The notes beneath the pieces were generated by a model that ran no database searches, had not been told where the DNA came from, and saw nothing but the letters and a program-made list of their open reading frames with translations. A stretch of 35,123 nucleotides of DNA from Promethearchaeota archaeon (GTDB taxonomy: Archaea > Asgardarchaeota > Lokiarchaeia > Sigyniarchaeales > SOKP01), in the NCBI GenBank assembly GCA_016839745.1, contig JAEOTS010000037.1, forward strand, positions 1-35,123, given 5' to 3'. The translations under genes and the position numbers were made by a program. Numbering within the stretch: the first letter of the stretch is position 1; every line of letters starts with the position of its first letter. Below, in pieces: positions 17,975 through 25,642 of the stretch.

Positions 17975-18586
17975 GTGAAGGTGAAAAAGATTTCCGATGA
18001 AAAAAGAAATTTTGGGAAGAAAAGTATAACGATAATAGGATTAATCGTAAGTCTGACAGGAGCTATTTTTACTATTTACATTGGTATAGATGGATTAATT
18101 AATGGTGCTTGGTGGGAACAATATTATTTTAATATTCTAATATTTTTCGGCGTTTTAGCTTTAATTGGAGTCATTATTGGATTTTTCAGAAAAGCGATTG
18201 GCATTGGTATAACGCTTTTTGTGGGTATTGTTGGCCTTATAAACGCTCCTTTATTATTTAGTGGATTTGGAATAATGTCATATTTAGTCTTCTTAATATT
18301 AATTGGTGGCATTGTTGGGTTCAGCGCTAATTATGAAAACCTTAAGGCTTGGAAGGAGCAAAATTATCCTTCAAAACATAAGAGAGAGGCAGGATGGGAA
18401 AAGAAGTTGATACTCCCAGGGGTGATTTTTCTCATCCTTGGAGGTATAATAATATTTATAATAATATGGCAAGTTACCACTGTAGGTGAGGTGTTCTTTG
18501 CTTTGTTTTTTGTTGCTGCTTCAACGGTTTTCATAATAACTGGCCTAGTATTAATCATTTATTCTGTTATTAAACTGAGAAAGTAA
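17975..18586 (+). CDS. Six-helix membrane protein of unknown function
   Basis: I do not recognise this 203-aa protein. It has about six hydrophobic helices, rich in Gly and Ile, with a basic loop in the middle (NYPSKHKREAGWEKK). No catalytic motif is visible. The start is GTG at 17975 (GTG AAG GTG); a second in-frame GTG at 17981 is equally possible. A well-formed TATA box lies upstream. It is followed by a perfect hairpin and the convergent SRPBCC gene. Confidence 0.6.
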   Translation: MKVKKISDEKRNFGKKSITIIGLIVSLTGAIFTIYIGIDGLINGAWWEQYYFNILIFFGVLALIGVIIGFFRKAIGIGITLFVGIVGLINAPLLFSGFGIMSYLVFLILIGGIVGFSANYENLKAWKEQNYPSKHKREAGWEKKLILPGVIFLILGGIIIFIIIWQVTTVGEVFFALFFVAASTVFIITGLVLIIYSVIKLRK

Positions 18587-18611
18587 GGTTCACAAAGTTA
18601 AATAAAATAAA

Positions 18612-18637
18612 GATTAGGTGAAAGATTAGACCTAATC
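18612..18637. terminator. Perfect 8-bp hairpin between convergent genes
   Basis: GATTAGGT (18612-18619) pairs exactly with ACCTAATC (18630-18637) around a 10-nt loop that itself repeats GATTAG. It lies between the stops of two convergent genes and is followed by T-rich sequence, so a transcription-end or mRNA-stability role is likely. Confidence 0.5.
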
Positions 18638-18644
18638 AAGTAGT

Positions 18645-19097
18645 TTAATTGCTTAATTTTTCTTTTAATTCACTTAACGCACCTGACCACGCTTTTTCAA
18701 AATATTCACGAGCTTTTTGCCATTCGGGATCATCTCTCCAACCAGAGTGGAACAGATAAACTAGCGATTTTTTAGGATCCTTCAAACCTGGGGTAAAAAA
18801 AACTACTACATGCGTCAACGGATCGCAGAAATTCATAAAAGATTGAAACATTTCTGGACCTTTCCATTCGAATGATAGAAATTTATCTTTTTCGAAACTG
18901 GTAATCCTACAACCTATTGTACTATTAATATCTGGATTTTGAGGGTCCCAAAATAATTCGTACTTACCACCTATTTTAGGCTCAACCTCAGCTTTCTCCG
19001 GTAACCACGATTCTAATTTCTCGCTTACTGTGAACATTTCGAACGCTTCACTAATATCACAGTTCAATTCTATTTCAATTTGAATAATTTTTTGCAT
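18645..19097 (-). CDS. SRPBCC / AHSA1-like domain protein
   Basis: This 150-aa single-domain protein has the AHSA1/START-like pattern: the beta-strand IIQIEIELNCDISEAFEMFT, then KLESWLPEKAEVEPKIGGKY, ELFWDPQNPDIN, CRITSFEKDKFLSFEWKGPE, and a long C-terminal helix after LFHSGWRDDPEWQKAREYF. Such domains bind hydrophobic ligands or assist Hsp90-like chaperones. It carries no catalytic residues that would assign a function. It is followed upstream by the ICMT-like gene in the same direction with a gap of about 36 bp, so the two may be one transcript. Confidence 0.8.
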   Translation of the reverse strand: MQKIIQIEIELNCDISEAFEMFTVSEKLESWLPEKAEVEPKIGGKYELFWDPQNPDINSTIGCRITSFEKDKFLSFEWKGPEMFQSFMNFCDPLTHVVVFFTPGLKDPKKSLVYLFHSGWRDDPEWQKAREYFEKAWSGALSELKEKLSN

Positions 19098-19133
19098 GAT
19101 TACTACAATTATAGTAAGCTATTTTTTAATATT

Positions 19134-19799
19134 TTAATAGATAAACGGTATTAGTTTTTTGCTTTTCTTTTTGTAATCAGCGAATTCTTCTCCAAAAGCT
19201 TCGTAAAGAAGTCTTTCTTCTTCATCGATTCTCATTTTAAACACTATAAAATAGAAAATCGAAATGAATAAAAGCGTTATTATACTTCTAAAGACCAAAC
19301 CAAAACCAATAACAGCTATTAATGCCCCAGAATACATCGGATTCCGGATATATTTGTAAACTCCTTCGGTGTAAAGTTTATGGTCTTTCTCCGTTATTAA
19401 TTCACCTGAACCGAACTTACCAAGCTGTACTCGTCCTACAATAACAAAGATACCTGCTGAGAGATAAATGACAAATCCAATATAACTCACAATAAGGCTA
19501 TCCCAGAATGGTAGAATCGATGATATTAGTAATTTATTCTCATAAAAAGCAGCAATTAATAAGAATGGTGCTAAGAAAAACATCAATAATATTAAGAAAT
19601 CATATATTTTTGAAGGATTTCTCTCTTTCGTTAGAGGACGTATCAATGAATCTGCAAGAGCAATTATGTAATTCGTTAACAAATATAAAACATAAATGGG
19701 TGCTGTATAAATTTCTGGAACAAGTAGAATATAGAATATGTTTGGATAAGTAATCTGAAGTATTAAAAATAGTAAGATTTTCTTAATAATATCTTTCAT
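19134..19799 (-). CDS. ICMT/PEMT-like integral membrane methyltransferase
   Basis: The C-terminal half matches the isoprenylcysteine carboxyl methyltransferase/phospholipid methyltransferase family: GKFGSGELITEKDHKLYTEG, VYKYIRNPMYSGALI (the RxP-Y substrate/SAM segment) and RIDEEERLLYEAFGEEFADY. Several membrane helices precede it. The frame opens at 19823, but GGAG, a good ribosome site, lies about 8 nt before the internal ATG at 19799 (MKDIIKK), so that start is chosen, giving 221 aa. Members methylate isoprenylcysteine, phospholipids or small lipids. Which of these applies is unknown, and no prenylated-protein gene is next to it. Confidence 0.8.
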   Translation of the reverse strand: MKDIIKKILLFLILQITYPNIFYILLVPEIYTAPIYVLYLLTNYIIALADSLIRPLTKERNPSKIYDFLILLMFFLAPFLLIAAFYENKLLISSILPFWDSLIVSYIGFVIYLSAGIFVIVGRVQLGKFGSGELITEKDHKLYTEGVYKYIRNPMYSGALIAVIGFGLVFRSIITLLFISIFYFIVFKMRIDEEERLLYEAFGEEFADYKKKSKKLIPFIY

Positions 19800-19902
19800 C
19801 TTTATTATCTCCTTATAATACAATTATAGTTTACTGATCTTTGTAGAGAAACTAAAGAATAAAAAATATGTTAAAAATAAAAATTACTATAAATTAGGTT
19901 TC

Positions 19903-20670
19903 TTACTCTTCCTCGACAGATTCCTTGCCTAACAAGCGCATAACGGAATCTGCAAGTTTATTTTGACTACGACTCATAATTCCTTTAATTTTCCCTTCTT
20001 TTCCGAGAACGCGGAGCATGATACCATCCCAAACTGAGGATGGATTCCCCTTTTCTTTCTTGAATTTATCTCTGTGAATCTCTACGCTAATATTATCGTA
20101 ATTTTTCGAAGCGTCCGAACACTTAAAACATAAAATACATTTATCTATGTCTACGGCTATGTCATTACCATCACGGGACATAGCATCTACAGAACACTCT
20201 TCAGTAAACGCGTCAATTACTTTAGTATCTTTTTCAGTGCAGTCGAATTTAATTGAACCATCTACTACCTTTCGTACTTTTTGACCATCTTCTAAAATGC
20301 GAACTTCTTCATCGAATTCAGCAAGAGAACCATTCTCTACTAATAATATCTTACTTTCTCCGTTGATTATTAATTCTAGCGTATATCCCGGACATATCCA
20401 GCTGCAACTGCCACACCATATGCATTTATCAACATCTACGACAATTTTTTTATCTGATTCAACTCTCATCTCTTCTGGAGTTCCTATAGCAGTTTTTTTT
20501 AATGGTTCATCGTAAATAGAAATTGTTACAGGACAAACTCTATGGCAAAAACCACACTCAACGCATTTACTTTCATCGTATTTTAATATACTCTCATGGG
20601 AAAGCATCTTATAGACATAATGAGTAATATTTTCGTCAATTTCGATCGCTTTCTTAGCTGGTAACGACAT
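19903..20670 (-). CDS. Polyferredoxin-like iron-sulfur protein of the HdrA-MvhD operon
   Basis: This 255-aa protein has two complete 4Fe-4S motifs (Cys36/39/42/46 with Pro47; Cys83/86/89/93 with Pro94). A partial third set (Cys178/181/184, with Cys159 in CSVDAMS as a possible fourth ligand) may bind another cluster. The linker between clusters 2 and 3 is acidic and strand-rich. It follows the FrhB-like gene with a 90-bp gap that contains its own TATA-like element, so it can be read with the operon or alone. It probably carries electrons between the HdrA-MvhD unit and ferredoxin or other partners; this is an inference from context. The ATG is preceded by a purine-rich site (GAAGGA and GAAGG). 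Confidence 0.8.
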   Translation of the reverse strand: MSLPAKKAIEIDENITHYVYKMLSHESILKYDESKCVECGFCHRVCPVTISIYDEPLKKTAIGTPEEMRVESDKKIVVDVDKCIWCGSCSWICPGYTLELIINGESKILLVENGSLAEFDEEVRILEDGQKVRKVVDGSIKFDCTEKDTKVIDAFTEECSVDAMSRDGNDIAVDIDKCILCFKCSDASKNYDNISVEIHRDKFKKEKGNPSSVWDGIMLRVLGKEGKIKGIMSRSQNKLADSVMRLLGKESVEEE

Positions 20671-20730
20671 AATCCTTCACTTTTATTTTTCCTTCTTTAA
20701 TTTAAAATATCTTTTTGTATTTTTAAGAAT

Positions 20731-20740
20731 TTATATCAAA
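20731..20740 (-). promoter_or_regulatory. TATA-like element for the polyferredoxin gene
   Basis: On the minus strand this reads TTTGATATAA, about 61-70 bp before the ATG at 20670. It would give a leader of about 40 nt. Confidence 0.35.
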
Positions 20741-20760
20741 ACTTATTGACCAAAGTAGAA

Positions 20761-21900
20761 TTAAGTTTTTTCTAATTCCATTTGGCTAATCGCTTTACCA
20801 GACCTGAACGGTATATCATCTATGCTTTCACCGGCGCTATAATCAAACTTTTCCTTAAAGGAGTCGTTTAACGATTGGAAGTATAGTGATAGTGGAAGAT
20901 GTTGTGGACAGTTATTATCGCAATTTCCACATTCGACACAGCGGTCTGCGACATGGGCAATTCTTGTTAATTGATAGGATTCTTTATTGATGATCTTTTC
21001 TTTCCTCTTCTTCATTAGAATACAATCAACACAGTAACATACTGGACATCCTCTGATGCACATGTTGCACATAGTGCATGCTTGGAACCTCTCCAATTTT
21101 TCTTCCTGAGAAAGCTTGTCCCATTCTTCTAAATCCTTTGCTCTCTTTGCTATAGCTGCATCCTTAATGTTTTTAAGGACTTCGGATTGCTTAGTTTTCA
21201 TATCTTCAGGTAAAGGTTTTTTGTTGATCTTTGATTTTTCTACGAGATCTTCGCCTTTATCTGAATACACTTTAAGCACGATTTCGTCCGAATCAATAGG
21301 TAATACAAGATCACTAACGCTAATATCAGCTACAACAGGAACCTTCCTATTACAACGCGAACAGTTCTCTGCTATATCTAATCCAACCTCCTTGGTACTA
21401 CCATCTTCAAATTTAAGAATTAATCCTTTATCGCCAACTTTTTCTTTAACAACTTTAGTTAAATCAAGCCCTTCTACTTTCTTCAATTCGCGAGCGGCGT
21501 TTATTATCATCCCTCTATCCTCAAAGCCAACAACAAAGAGATTATCCATGTTAATCTGTCTAATCTTTGCTAACTCAATAATTCCACGCGTATCACAAGG
21601 ACGAGCGATAACTCCTACTTTTTCGTTTTTAGCCCCATCAACTGATTTGTGTAAGAATTTCGCAGCAGTATCCGTTCTCGCATACCCATATGCAATTAAA
21701 TTCGTTAAAGGAAAAGTAACAAAATCTTCTGGTTTTTCAACGAGTACTGGAGATACGGTAAACCTATCTACAGCCCCGGACTTCTTATCTACTTTTAACT
21801 TTGCTCCAATAATTTTGTCCACGATTTTTTCTTGCAAGAGCGTAGCTAATAGCTTAGGAAAATCCTCAATTTTAATTAAATATTCATCTAACGCATCCAT
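20761..21900 (-). CDS. FrhB/FdhB-type (F420-hydrogenase beta-like) protein with C-terminal ferredoxin domain
   Basis: From the chosen ATG the protein is 379 aa. The N-terminal two thirds match the coenzyme F420 hydrogenase/dehydrogenase beta family: FPLTNLIAYGYARTDTAAKF, IARPCDTRGIIELAKI, LFVVGFEDRG and ENCSRCNRKVP. The C-terminal third has two 4Fe-4S sets (CTMCNMCIRGCP and CVECGNCDNNCP), with extra Cys in CYCVDC. Members pass two electrons between F420 or NAD(P)H and iron-sulfur clusters. The frame stays open to 22011, but the added 37 residues are Lys/Asn-rich low complexity and overlap the SECIS-like hairpin, so ATG 21900 (MDALDEYLIKIEDF) is preferred. The gene lies in the HdrA-MvhD operon and is a likely input module for it. 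F420 use is unproven. Confidence 0.82.
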   Translation of the reverse strand: MDALDEYLIKIEDFPKLLATLLQEKIVDKIIGAKLKVDKKSGAVDRFTVSPVLVEKPEDFVTFPLTNLIAYGYARTDTAAKFLHKSVDGAKNEKVGVIARPCDTRGIIELAKIRQINMDNLFVVGFEDRGMIINAARELKKVEGLDLTKVVKEKVGDKGLILKFEDGSTKEVGLDIAENCSRCNRKVPVVADISVSDLVLPIDSDEIVLKVYSDKGEDLVEKSKINKKPLPEDMKTKQSEVLKNIKDAAIAKRAKDLEEWDKLSQEEKLERFQACTMCNMCIRGCPVCYCVDCILMKKRKEKIINKESYQLTRIAHVADRCVECGNCDNNCPQHLPLSLYFQSLNDSFKEKFDYSAGESIDDIPFRSGKAISQMELEKT

Positions 21901-21988
21901 GTTATTCCAACTCAAAATAGTAAATTTATTTTCTTGTTTTTGATTTAATTTTTTACAACTTTTTCTTTTATTTTTTAATAATTTATTT

Positions 21989-22063
21989 AATGTGTTATAT
22001 GGTGCTCCCATTTCTTCAACTGAGCTCTCATTTTTTTAACTCAGCTTCATTAGCTAACACATT
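21989..22063 (-). promoter_or_regulatory. SECIS-like element with eukaryotic layout, 3' of mvhD
   Basis: Read on the minus strand, the mvhD stop is followed by an outer 9-bp stem: AATGTGTTA (22063-22055) pairs with TAACACATT (21997-21989). Inside it is AUGA (22050-22047), then AGCUGAG (22046-22040) pairing with CUCAGUU (22024-22018; 7 bp with one G-U pair), and then GA (22017-22016). The 15-nt apical loop contains a run of seven A. AUGA opposite UGA directly below a helix, with unpaired AA at 9 or more nt from the AUGA, is the eukaryotic SECIS plan (kink-turn quartet plus apical AA). It lies in the 162-nt untranslated gap between mvhD and the next gene. A 3' UTR location also fits archaeal SECIS practice. 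Confidence 0.75.
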
Positions 22064-22497
22064 TATTTTTTAGAGGAGTCTTTATTTTTTTTATTTAACG
22101 GGCTCGGTCCAAGTTTCCGTATTTCTTCATCAAAAGCAGTTGCTACTTCCCGATATTTCGAACCTTCTGCTGAACTACAGTATTCCATCTTTAATCTTTT
22201 TGGGTCAAGTCCAATGGTTTTAACTACTTCTTTTAGATATGCAATTGATCTATGGGCAAAATAGTTGCCTTTTTCATAATCGCATTCTCCAGGATATCAT
22301 CCAACAATAATTATACCGTCAGCGCCTCTCCCAAACCCTCTCATAATTACATCCGCACCAACCCTTCCTGTGCATGGAACTAAAACGGTTCTTAAAGATG
22401 TGGGGTATTGAGCTCTAATAGTTCCCGCCATATCAGCTGCACCATAGCCTCATTTTAAACATAAAAAAGATAGAATTTTAATATCGTTGTTACTCAT
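22063..22497 (-). CDS. mvhD: MvhD/VhuD-type [2Fe-2S] subunit, selenoprotein with two in-frame UGA
   Basis: Reading through two TGA codons gives 144 aa, the normal MvhD length (about 140). MvhD is the small iron-sulfur protein linking a hydrogenase or formate dehydrogenase to HdrA. Conserved pieces are SFLCLK-U-GYGAADMAG (the family has Cys at U16), LVPCTGRVG (Cys42) and IIIVG-U-YPGECDY (the family motif is GCHPGxC, so U67 replaces the first Cys; Cys72 is kept). The later CSSAEG is also family-like. Both TGAs thus fall at presumed cluster-ligand positions. ATG 22497 has AGAGGT just upstream and lies 13 nt after the hdrA stop, so the two are one transcript. In some methanogens VhuD is a known selenoprotein. 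No hydrogenase gene is in the window. Confidence 0.9.
22297..22299 (-). other. In-frame TGA, MvhD codon 67 (Sec)
   Basis: The context reads IVG-(TGA)-YPGEC, where relatives have GCHPGxC. The frame continues with conserved MvhD sequence on both sides. Confidence 0.88.
22450..22452 (-). other. In-frame TGA, MvhD codon 16 (Sec)
   Basis: The context reads FLCLK-(TGA)-GYGAAD, the second Cys of the family's CxxC pair, with Cys13 kept. Confidence 0.88.
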
Positions 22498-22510
22498 TTC
22501 ATTTACCTCT

Positions 22511-24472
22511 TTAATCCTCAATTGGCAATAATTCGTCAATATAGCTTACATATTGAACATCTTTATAATGCGCTAATTCTATCGCTTTAGAAGGACAAAT
22601 TGCAGTGCATATTCCACAACCTCTGCAACTTATTACATCTACAACAATCGTTCCTTCATCATTAATAGAAATCGCTTTGTATGGACAAGCTTCAATACAT
22701 TTATAGCATTTTGCACATCTTTCGTCTATTGGTTGGGCACGTATTAATTCAATAACATACTCTTCTCGTCCCATTGGAATGCCTGCTGATGATGCTGCTC
22801 CCTTAGCTTGACTTACTGTTAGTTCAATTGATTTTTGACCTTGACATGAACCGGCTAAGTATACGCCTGGGACCTTCGTCTTGATTGGTTCTAAACGTGG
22901 ATGAACTTCTTTTAGGAAACCATCTGGTGATTTCTCAATATTCATTATAGAAGCAATTTCGTTTGTACCCCGCGATGGTAATGATGCCGATGACAAAACA
23001 ACCATATCAACTTCTTGTTTTACGATTGTATCAGTCCCAACTGGTTCAAATTCAACGGTAAGATTCTTTGTTAGCGGATCTTCTTCTATTTTTCCAATCA
23101 TCCCTTTAACAAAAAGAATTCCAGCATCCCTAGCTCTTCTATAATATTCTTCATACATCTTCCCAGCACATCTCATATCTATATAACATACCGTAATTTC
23201 TGAATCGGGATATTCTGAGATTATAAGTTTGGAATTCTTTACGGATAAATTACAACACACGACACTACAATATTCATTCTTTTTTAAATCTCTTGAACCT
23301 ACGCAGTTTATGAATAATATTTTCTTTGGACGTTTTCTATCTGAGGGGCGTACCAAATGACCGAACGTAGGGCCATTTGGAGCAAGAATCCTTTCTAATT
23401 GGATCTGTGTAATAACATTATCATATTTTCCGTACCCATAATCGTCTTCTTGATATAAGTCCCATCCTGTTGCTACAATTATTGTTCCCGCTTCAAGCTC
23501 TATAATTTCGTCTTGTTGACTAAAGTCAATTGCCTCCAAATCACAAGATTCGACACATGCAAAACATTCTACACACGATTCTCTTACAATATCATAAACT
23601 GCCGGAACTGCTTGAGCAAATGCGATATCGATACACTTACGAGCTGAAAGATTTTCATCGAAATAATTAGGAACATATATCGGGCATACTTCCGTACATG
23701 CTCCACAACCAGTACATTCGCTTTCAATGACAAATCGAGCTTTTCTTTTTACTTGGACTCTAAAGTTACCTATATATCCTTCGACTTTTTCTACTTCACT
23801 ATAGGTAAGCATTTCAATATTTGGATGACGATCAGCTTCAAGCATCTTTGGTCCGAGAATTCATATCGAACAATCGTCTGTGGGGAATGTTCGATCTAAT
23901 TGAGACATACGACCACCGATTGTTGTCTTCTTTTCAACTAAATACACTTTATATCCTGCATCTCCCAAATCAATTGCAGCACTTAAACCAGCAATTCCTC
24001 CGCCAATAACCAAACATGTAGGTTTTACATCAACTGTTTTTGTAGGTATCTCTTCTAAAAATTGCGATCTTGAAATCCCTGCTTTCACCAATTCTATTGC
24101 TTTAAGTGTAGCATCATCTCTTACTTCCATTGCTTGATGAACATAACTACAATGTTCTCTAATGTTTACAAATTCCAAATATCTCTGTGGCAATCCTGCT
24201 TCATTTAAAATAGCATGAAATACTGGTTCATGTGTTATTGGAGTTCAAGCAGCTAAGATAATTCTGTCAAAGCTTTTTTCCTCAATTTGTTCTTTAATAA
24301 ATTCAGCGCCTCCAGACGTACACAGATTTAAATACTCATAAGCGTAAACATCATCAAGTTTATCAATTTCTTCTACAATTTTAGGCACATCTAAAATACC
24401 CCCAATATTAACTCCTCATCTACATATAAATGCTCCGATTTTGTGTTTACTATTGGTCTGTTCTTCAGACAA
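22511..24472 (-). CDS. hdrA: HdrA, heterodisulfide reductase flavoprotein subunit, selenoprotein with three in-frame UGA
   Basis: Reading through three TGA codons gives 653 aa, the usual HdrA length. HdrA is the FAD protein that bifurcates electrons between a high- and a low-potential acceptor. Order: N-terminal domain GAFIC-R-U19-GVNIGG and ILAA-U76-TPITHEPVF; FAD Rossmann LVIGGGIAGLSAA (154-166); TTIGGRMSQLD; PTDDCSI-U204-ILGPKM; inserted ferredoxin domain (Cys253/256/259/263 and CVECFACVESC); FAD/thioredoxin-reductase part with TGWDLYQ and PGVYLAGSCQG; C-terminal two-cluster ferredoxin (CAKCYKCIEACP, CRGCGICTAICP). Every TGA is at a position that is Cys in relatives. TTG 24472 is chosen because AGGTGG ends 5 nt before it; GTG 24481 is the only other start before an in-frame TAA. 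No hdrB or hdrC is next to it. Trp codons inside are TGG. Confidence 0.92.
23861..23863 (-). other. In-frame TGA, HdrA codon 204 (Sec)
   Basis: The context reads TDDCSI-(TGA)-ILGPKM; methanogen HdrA has CSxC here. As recalled, this matches the Sec site of some methanogen HdrA proteins. Confidence 0.9.
24245..24247 (-). other. In-frame TGA, HdrA codon 76 (Sec)
   Basis: The context reads RIILAA-(TGA)-TPITHEPVF; the family motif is AAC(S/T)PxxHEPxF, so the TGA replaces the conserved Cys. Confidence 0.9.
24416..24418 (-). other. In-frame TGA, HdrA codon 19 (Sec)
   Basis: The context reads GAFICR-(TGA)-GVNIGG; the family motif is CxCGxNIGG, so the TGA replaces the second Cys. Confidence 0.9.
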
Positions 24473-24759
24473 ATTTTCCACCTTTTATCTTTGTATCCTC
24501 CTAATTATAAATGTTTCAACTTATAACGATTTGAATTTATTGTATTTGATTCAATAAATATGATCATGCAAATGGTTCTTATTATTAAAATTCAATTATT
24601 ATTAGTTTTAAAACGAATATTTTTGATTTTAAGTCTTTCCTCATTGCTTTCAAAGTTGAAAAAATCGCACCAGATATAAATAGAATAAAGATTATAACTC
24701 ATGATTCAAACATAACACTTAAGTAAAAATTAAAAAGATCTTTTGATGGGTGAATATTC
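24473..24759. other. Divergent AT-rich spacer between hdrA and a membrane-protein gene
   Basis: This 287-bp region has no supported gene. Minus strand: AGGAGG at 24496-24501 and AGGTGG at 24478-24483 precede hdrA, and a TATA-like TTTATATC lies at 24673-24680, which would imply a leader of about 175 nt. No AUGA-helix-UGA hairpin like the one after mvhD was found by eye. Confidence 0.5.
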
Positions 24760-25566
24760 ATGTTAGAATCTCAAGAATCAAAAAAAAAAACAAAATACCA
24801 AATTACTTCAATTCAAAGAAAAATACTAATTGGTAAAATATATCCTATCCTTCTATTGGGTTCTATAGTCTGGTTATGTGGGGAGTACTTGTTTAGCTTT
24901 CTTTTCTCAGATTTGGATTTAACAGGACGAAATTTATTGGTCTATATTATAGTCGTAATCGTAGAAGTGGCCTTATTTATCTTATTTTTCTTTGCCTCTA
25001 AATCTAATAAAACACTATTGAGCATCTCACTCTTTATAATACTTTGCTTTCTATTAGGGATTTTAAGCCTTCCTATAGTAATTTTTACCGAATTTGTATC
25101 CCAAGTTCATATGTTTGTCAGTCTATCCGTCGGTGCAAGTCTCATTATAAACTTTATAACTCTCATTTTAAGAGATAAGTATTTCTCTAAAGGATATATT
25201 TGGGCGCATCTTTTATTATTCTTAGTTGGATGTGCGATAATAGAACTCGTTTTCATCGTTATTTTCAACATCCATAACTTTTTAATTACAGTACCTCTCT
25301 CACTTGCGTATATCTTGGTTATTTCCTTAATTTTAATTTTTTATGGCGTTCGAACCGTTTCAAAAGTTGAAAACGAGAATTGGATATATGCATTTTTTAA
25401 AATTCTTGGAATTTTATTAGTAGCTCTTGTATTAGCTGTCGTTGTGGTAGTTATCGTGCTTTTAATAATTGCTTGCGCAATTGCTACTGATGGCGCTTTT
25501 GATTTATCAGGTCTAGGAGGCGGTGGAGGAGGTAAGATAAAAAGGAAGAAACGACAGAAAATTTAA
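24760..25566 (+). CDS. Multi-pass membrane protein with Gly-rich basic tail
   Basis: I do not recognise this 268-aa protein. After a short basic N-terminus (ESQESKKKTKYQITS) come about seven hydrophobic helices. The end changes sharply to LSGLGGGGGGKIKRKKRQKI, a glycine run followed by a highly basic tail that should lie in the cytosol and could contact nucleic acid or acidic lipid. GGGTGA lies shortly before the ATG. It is divergent from the hdrA operon and convergent with the UroD-SCP2 gene. Confidence 0.6.
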   Translation: MLESQESKKKTKYQITSIQRKILIGKIYPILLLGSIVWLCGEYLFSFLFSDLDLTGRNLLVYIIVVIVEVALFILFFFASKSNKTLLSISLFIILCFLLGILSLPIVIFTEFVSQVHMFVSLSVGASLIINFITLILRDKYFSKGYIWAHLLLFLVGCAIIELVFIVIFNIHNFLITVPLSLAYILVISLILIFYGVRTVSKVENENWIYAFFKILGILLVALVLAVVVVVIVLLIIACAIATDGAFDLSGLGGGGGGKIKRKKRQKI

Positions 25567-25642
25567 AGTTATTTTTTAAGTTTTTATACTTCTAAATATA
25601 ATAGAAAAAGAAAAAAAATGATAATGTTTTATTAAACTTACT

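Noticed and set aside
18612..18637. The perfect hairpin as a second SECIS element
   Set aside because: It has no AUGA/UGA quartet nor archaeal GAA/A bulge, and the neighbouring genes have no in-frame TGA. A terminator role is simpler.
20297..21943. Open frames antisense to the iron-sulfur genes, including one of 275 codons at 21116-21943
   Set aside because: They are Ser/Thr/Ile-rich shadows of the well-supported minus-strand redox genes, without ribosome sites or recognisable motifs.
21901..22011. A 37-residue N-terminal extension of the FrhB-like protein starting at 22011
   Set aside because: The added residues are Lys/Asn-rich low complexity, unlike the family, and overlap the SECIS-like hairpin; ATG 21900 starts a family-like N-terminus.
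22063..24472. hdrA and mvhD as pseudogenes or as frameshifted gene pieces
   Set aside because: All five interruptions are TGA (no TAA or TAG), there is no frame change, every one is at a conserved Cys, and the surrounding sequence is intact and of normal length. Decay would not give this pattern.
22063..24472. A genetic code in which TGA means Trp or Cys throughout
   Set aside because: TGA terminates other genes here (for example at 827-829 and after the UroD-family gene at 4225), Trp is TGG in hdrA itself, and ordinary Cys codons are used for the other cluster ligands.
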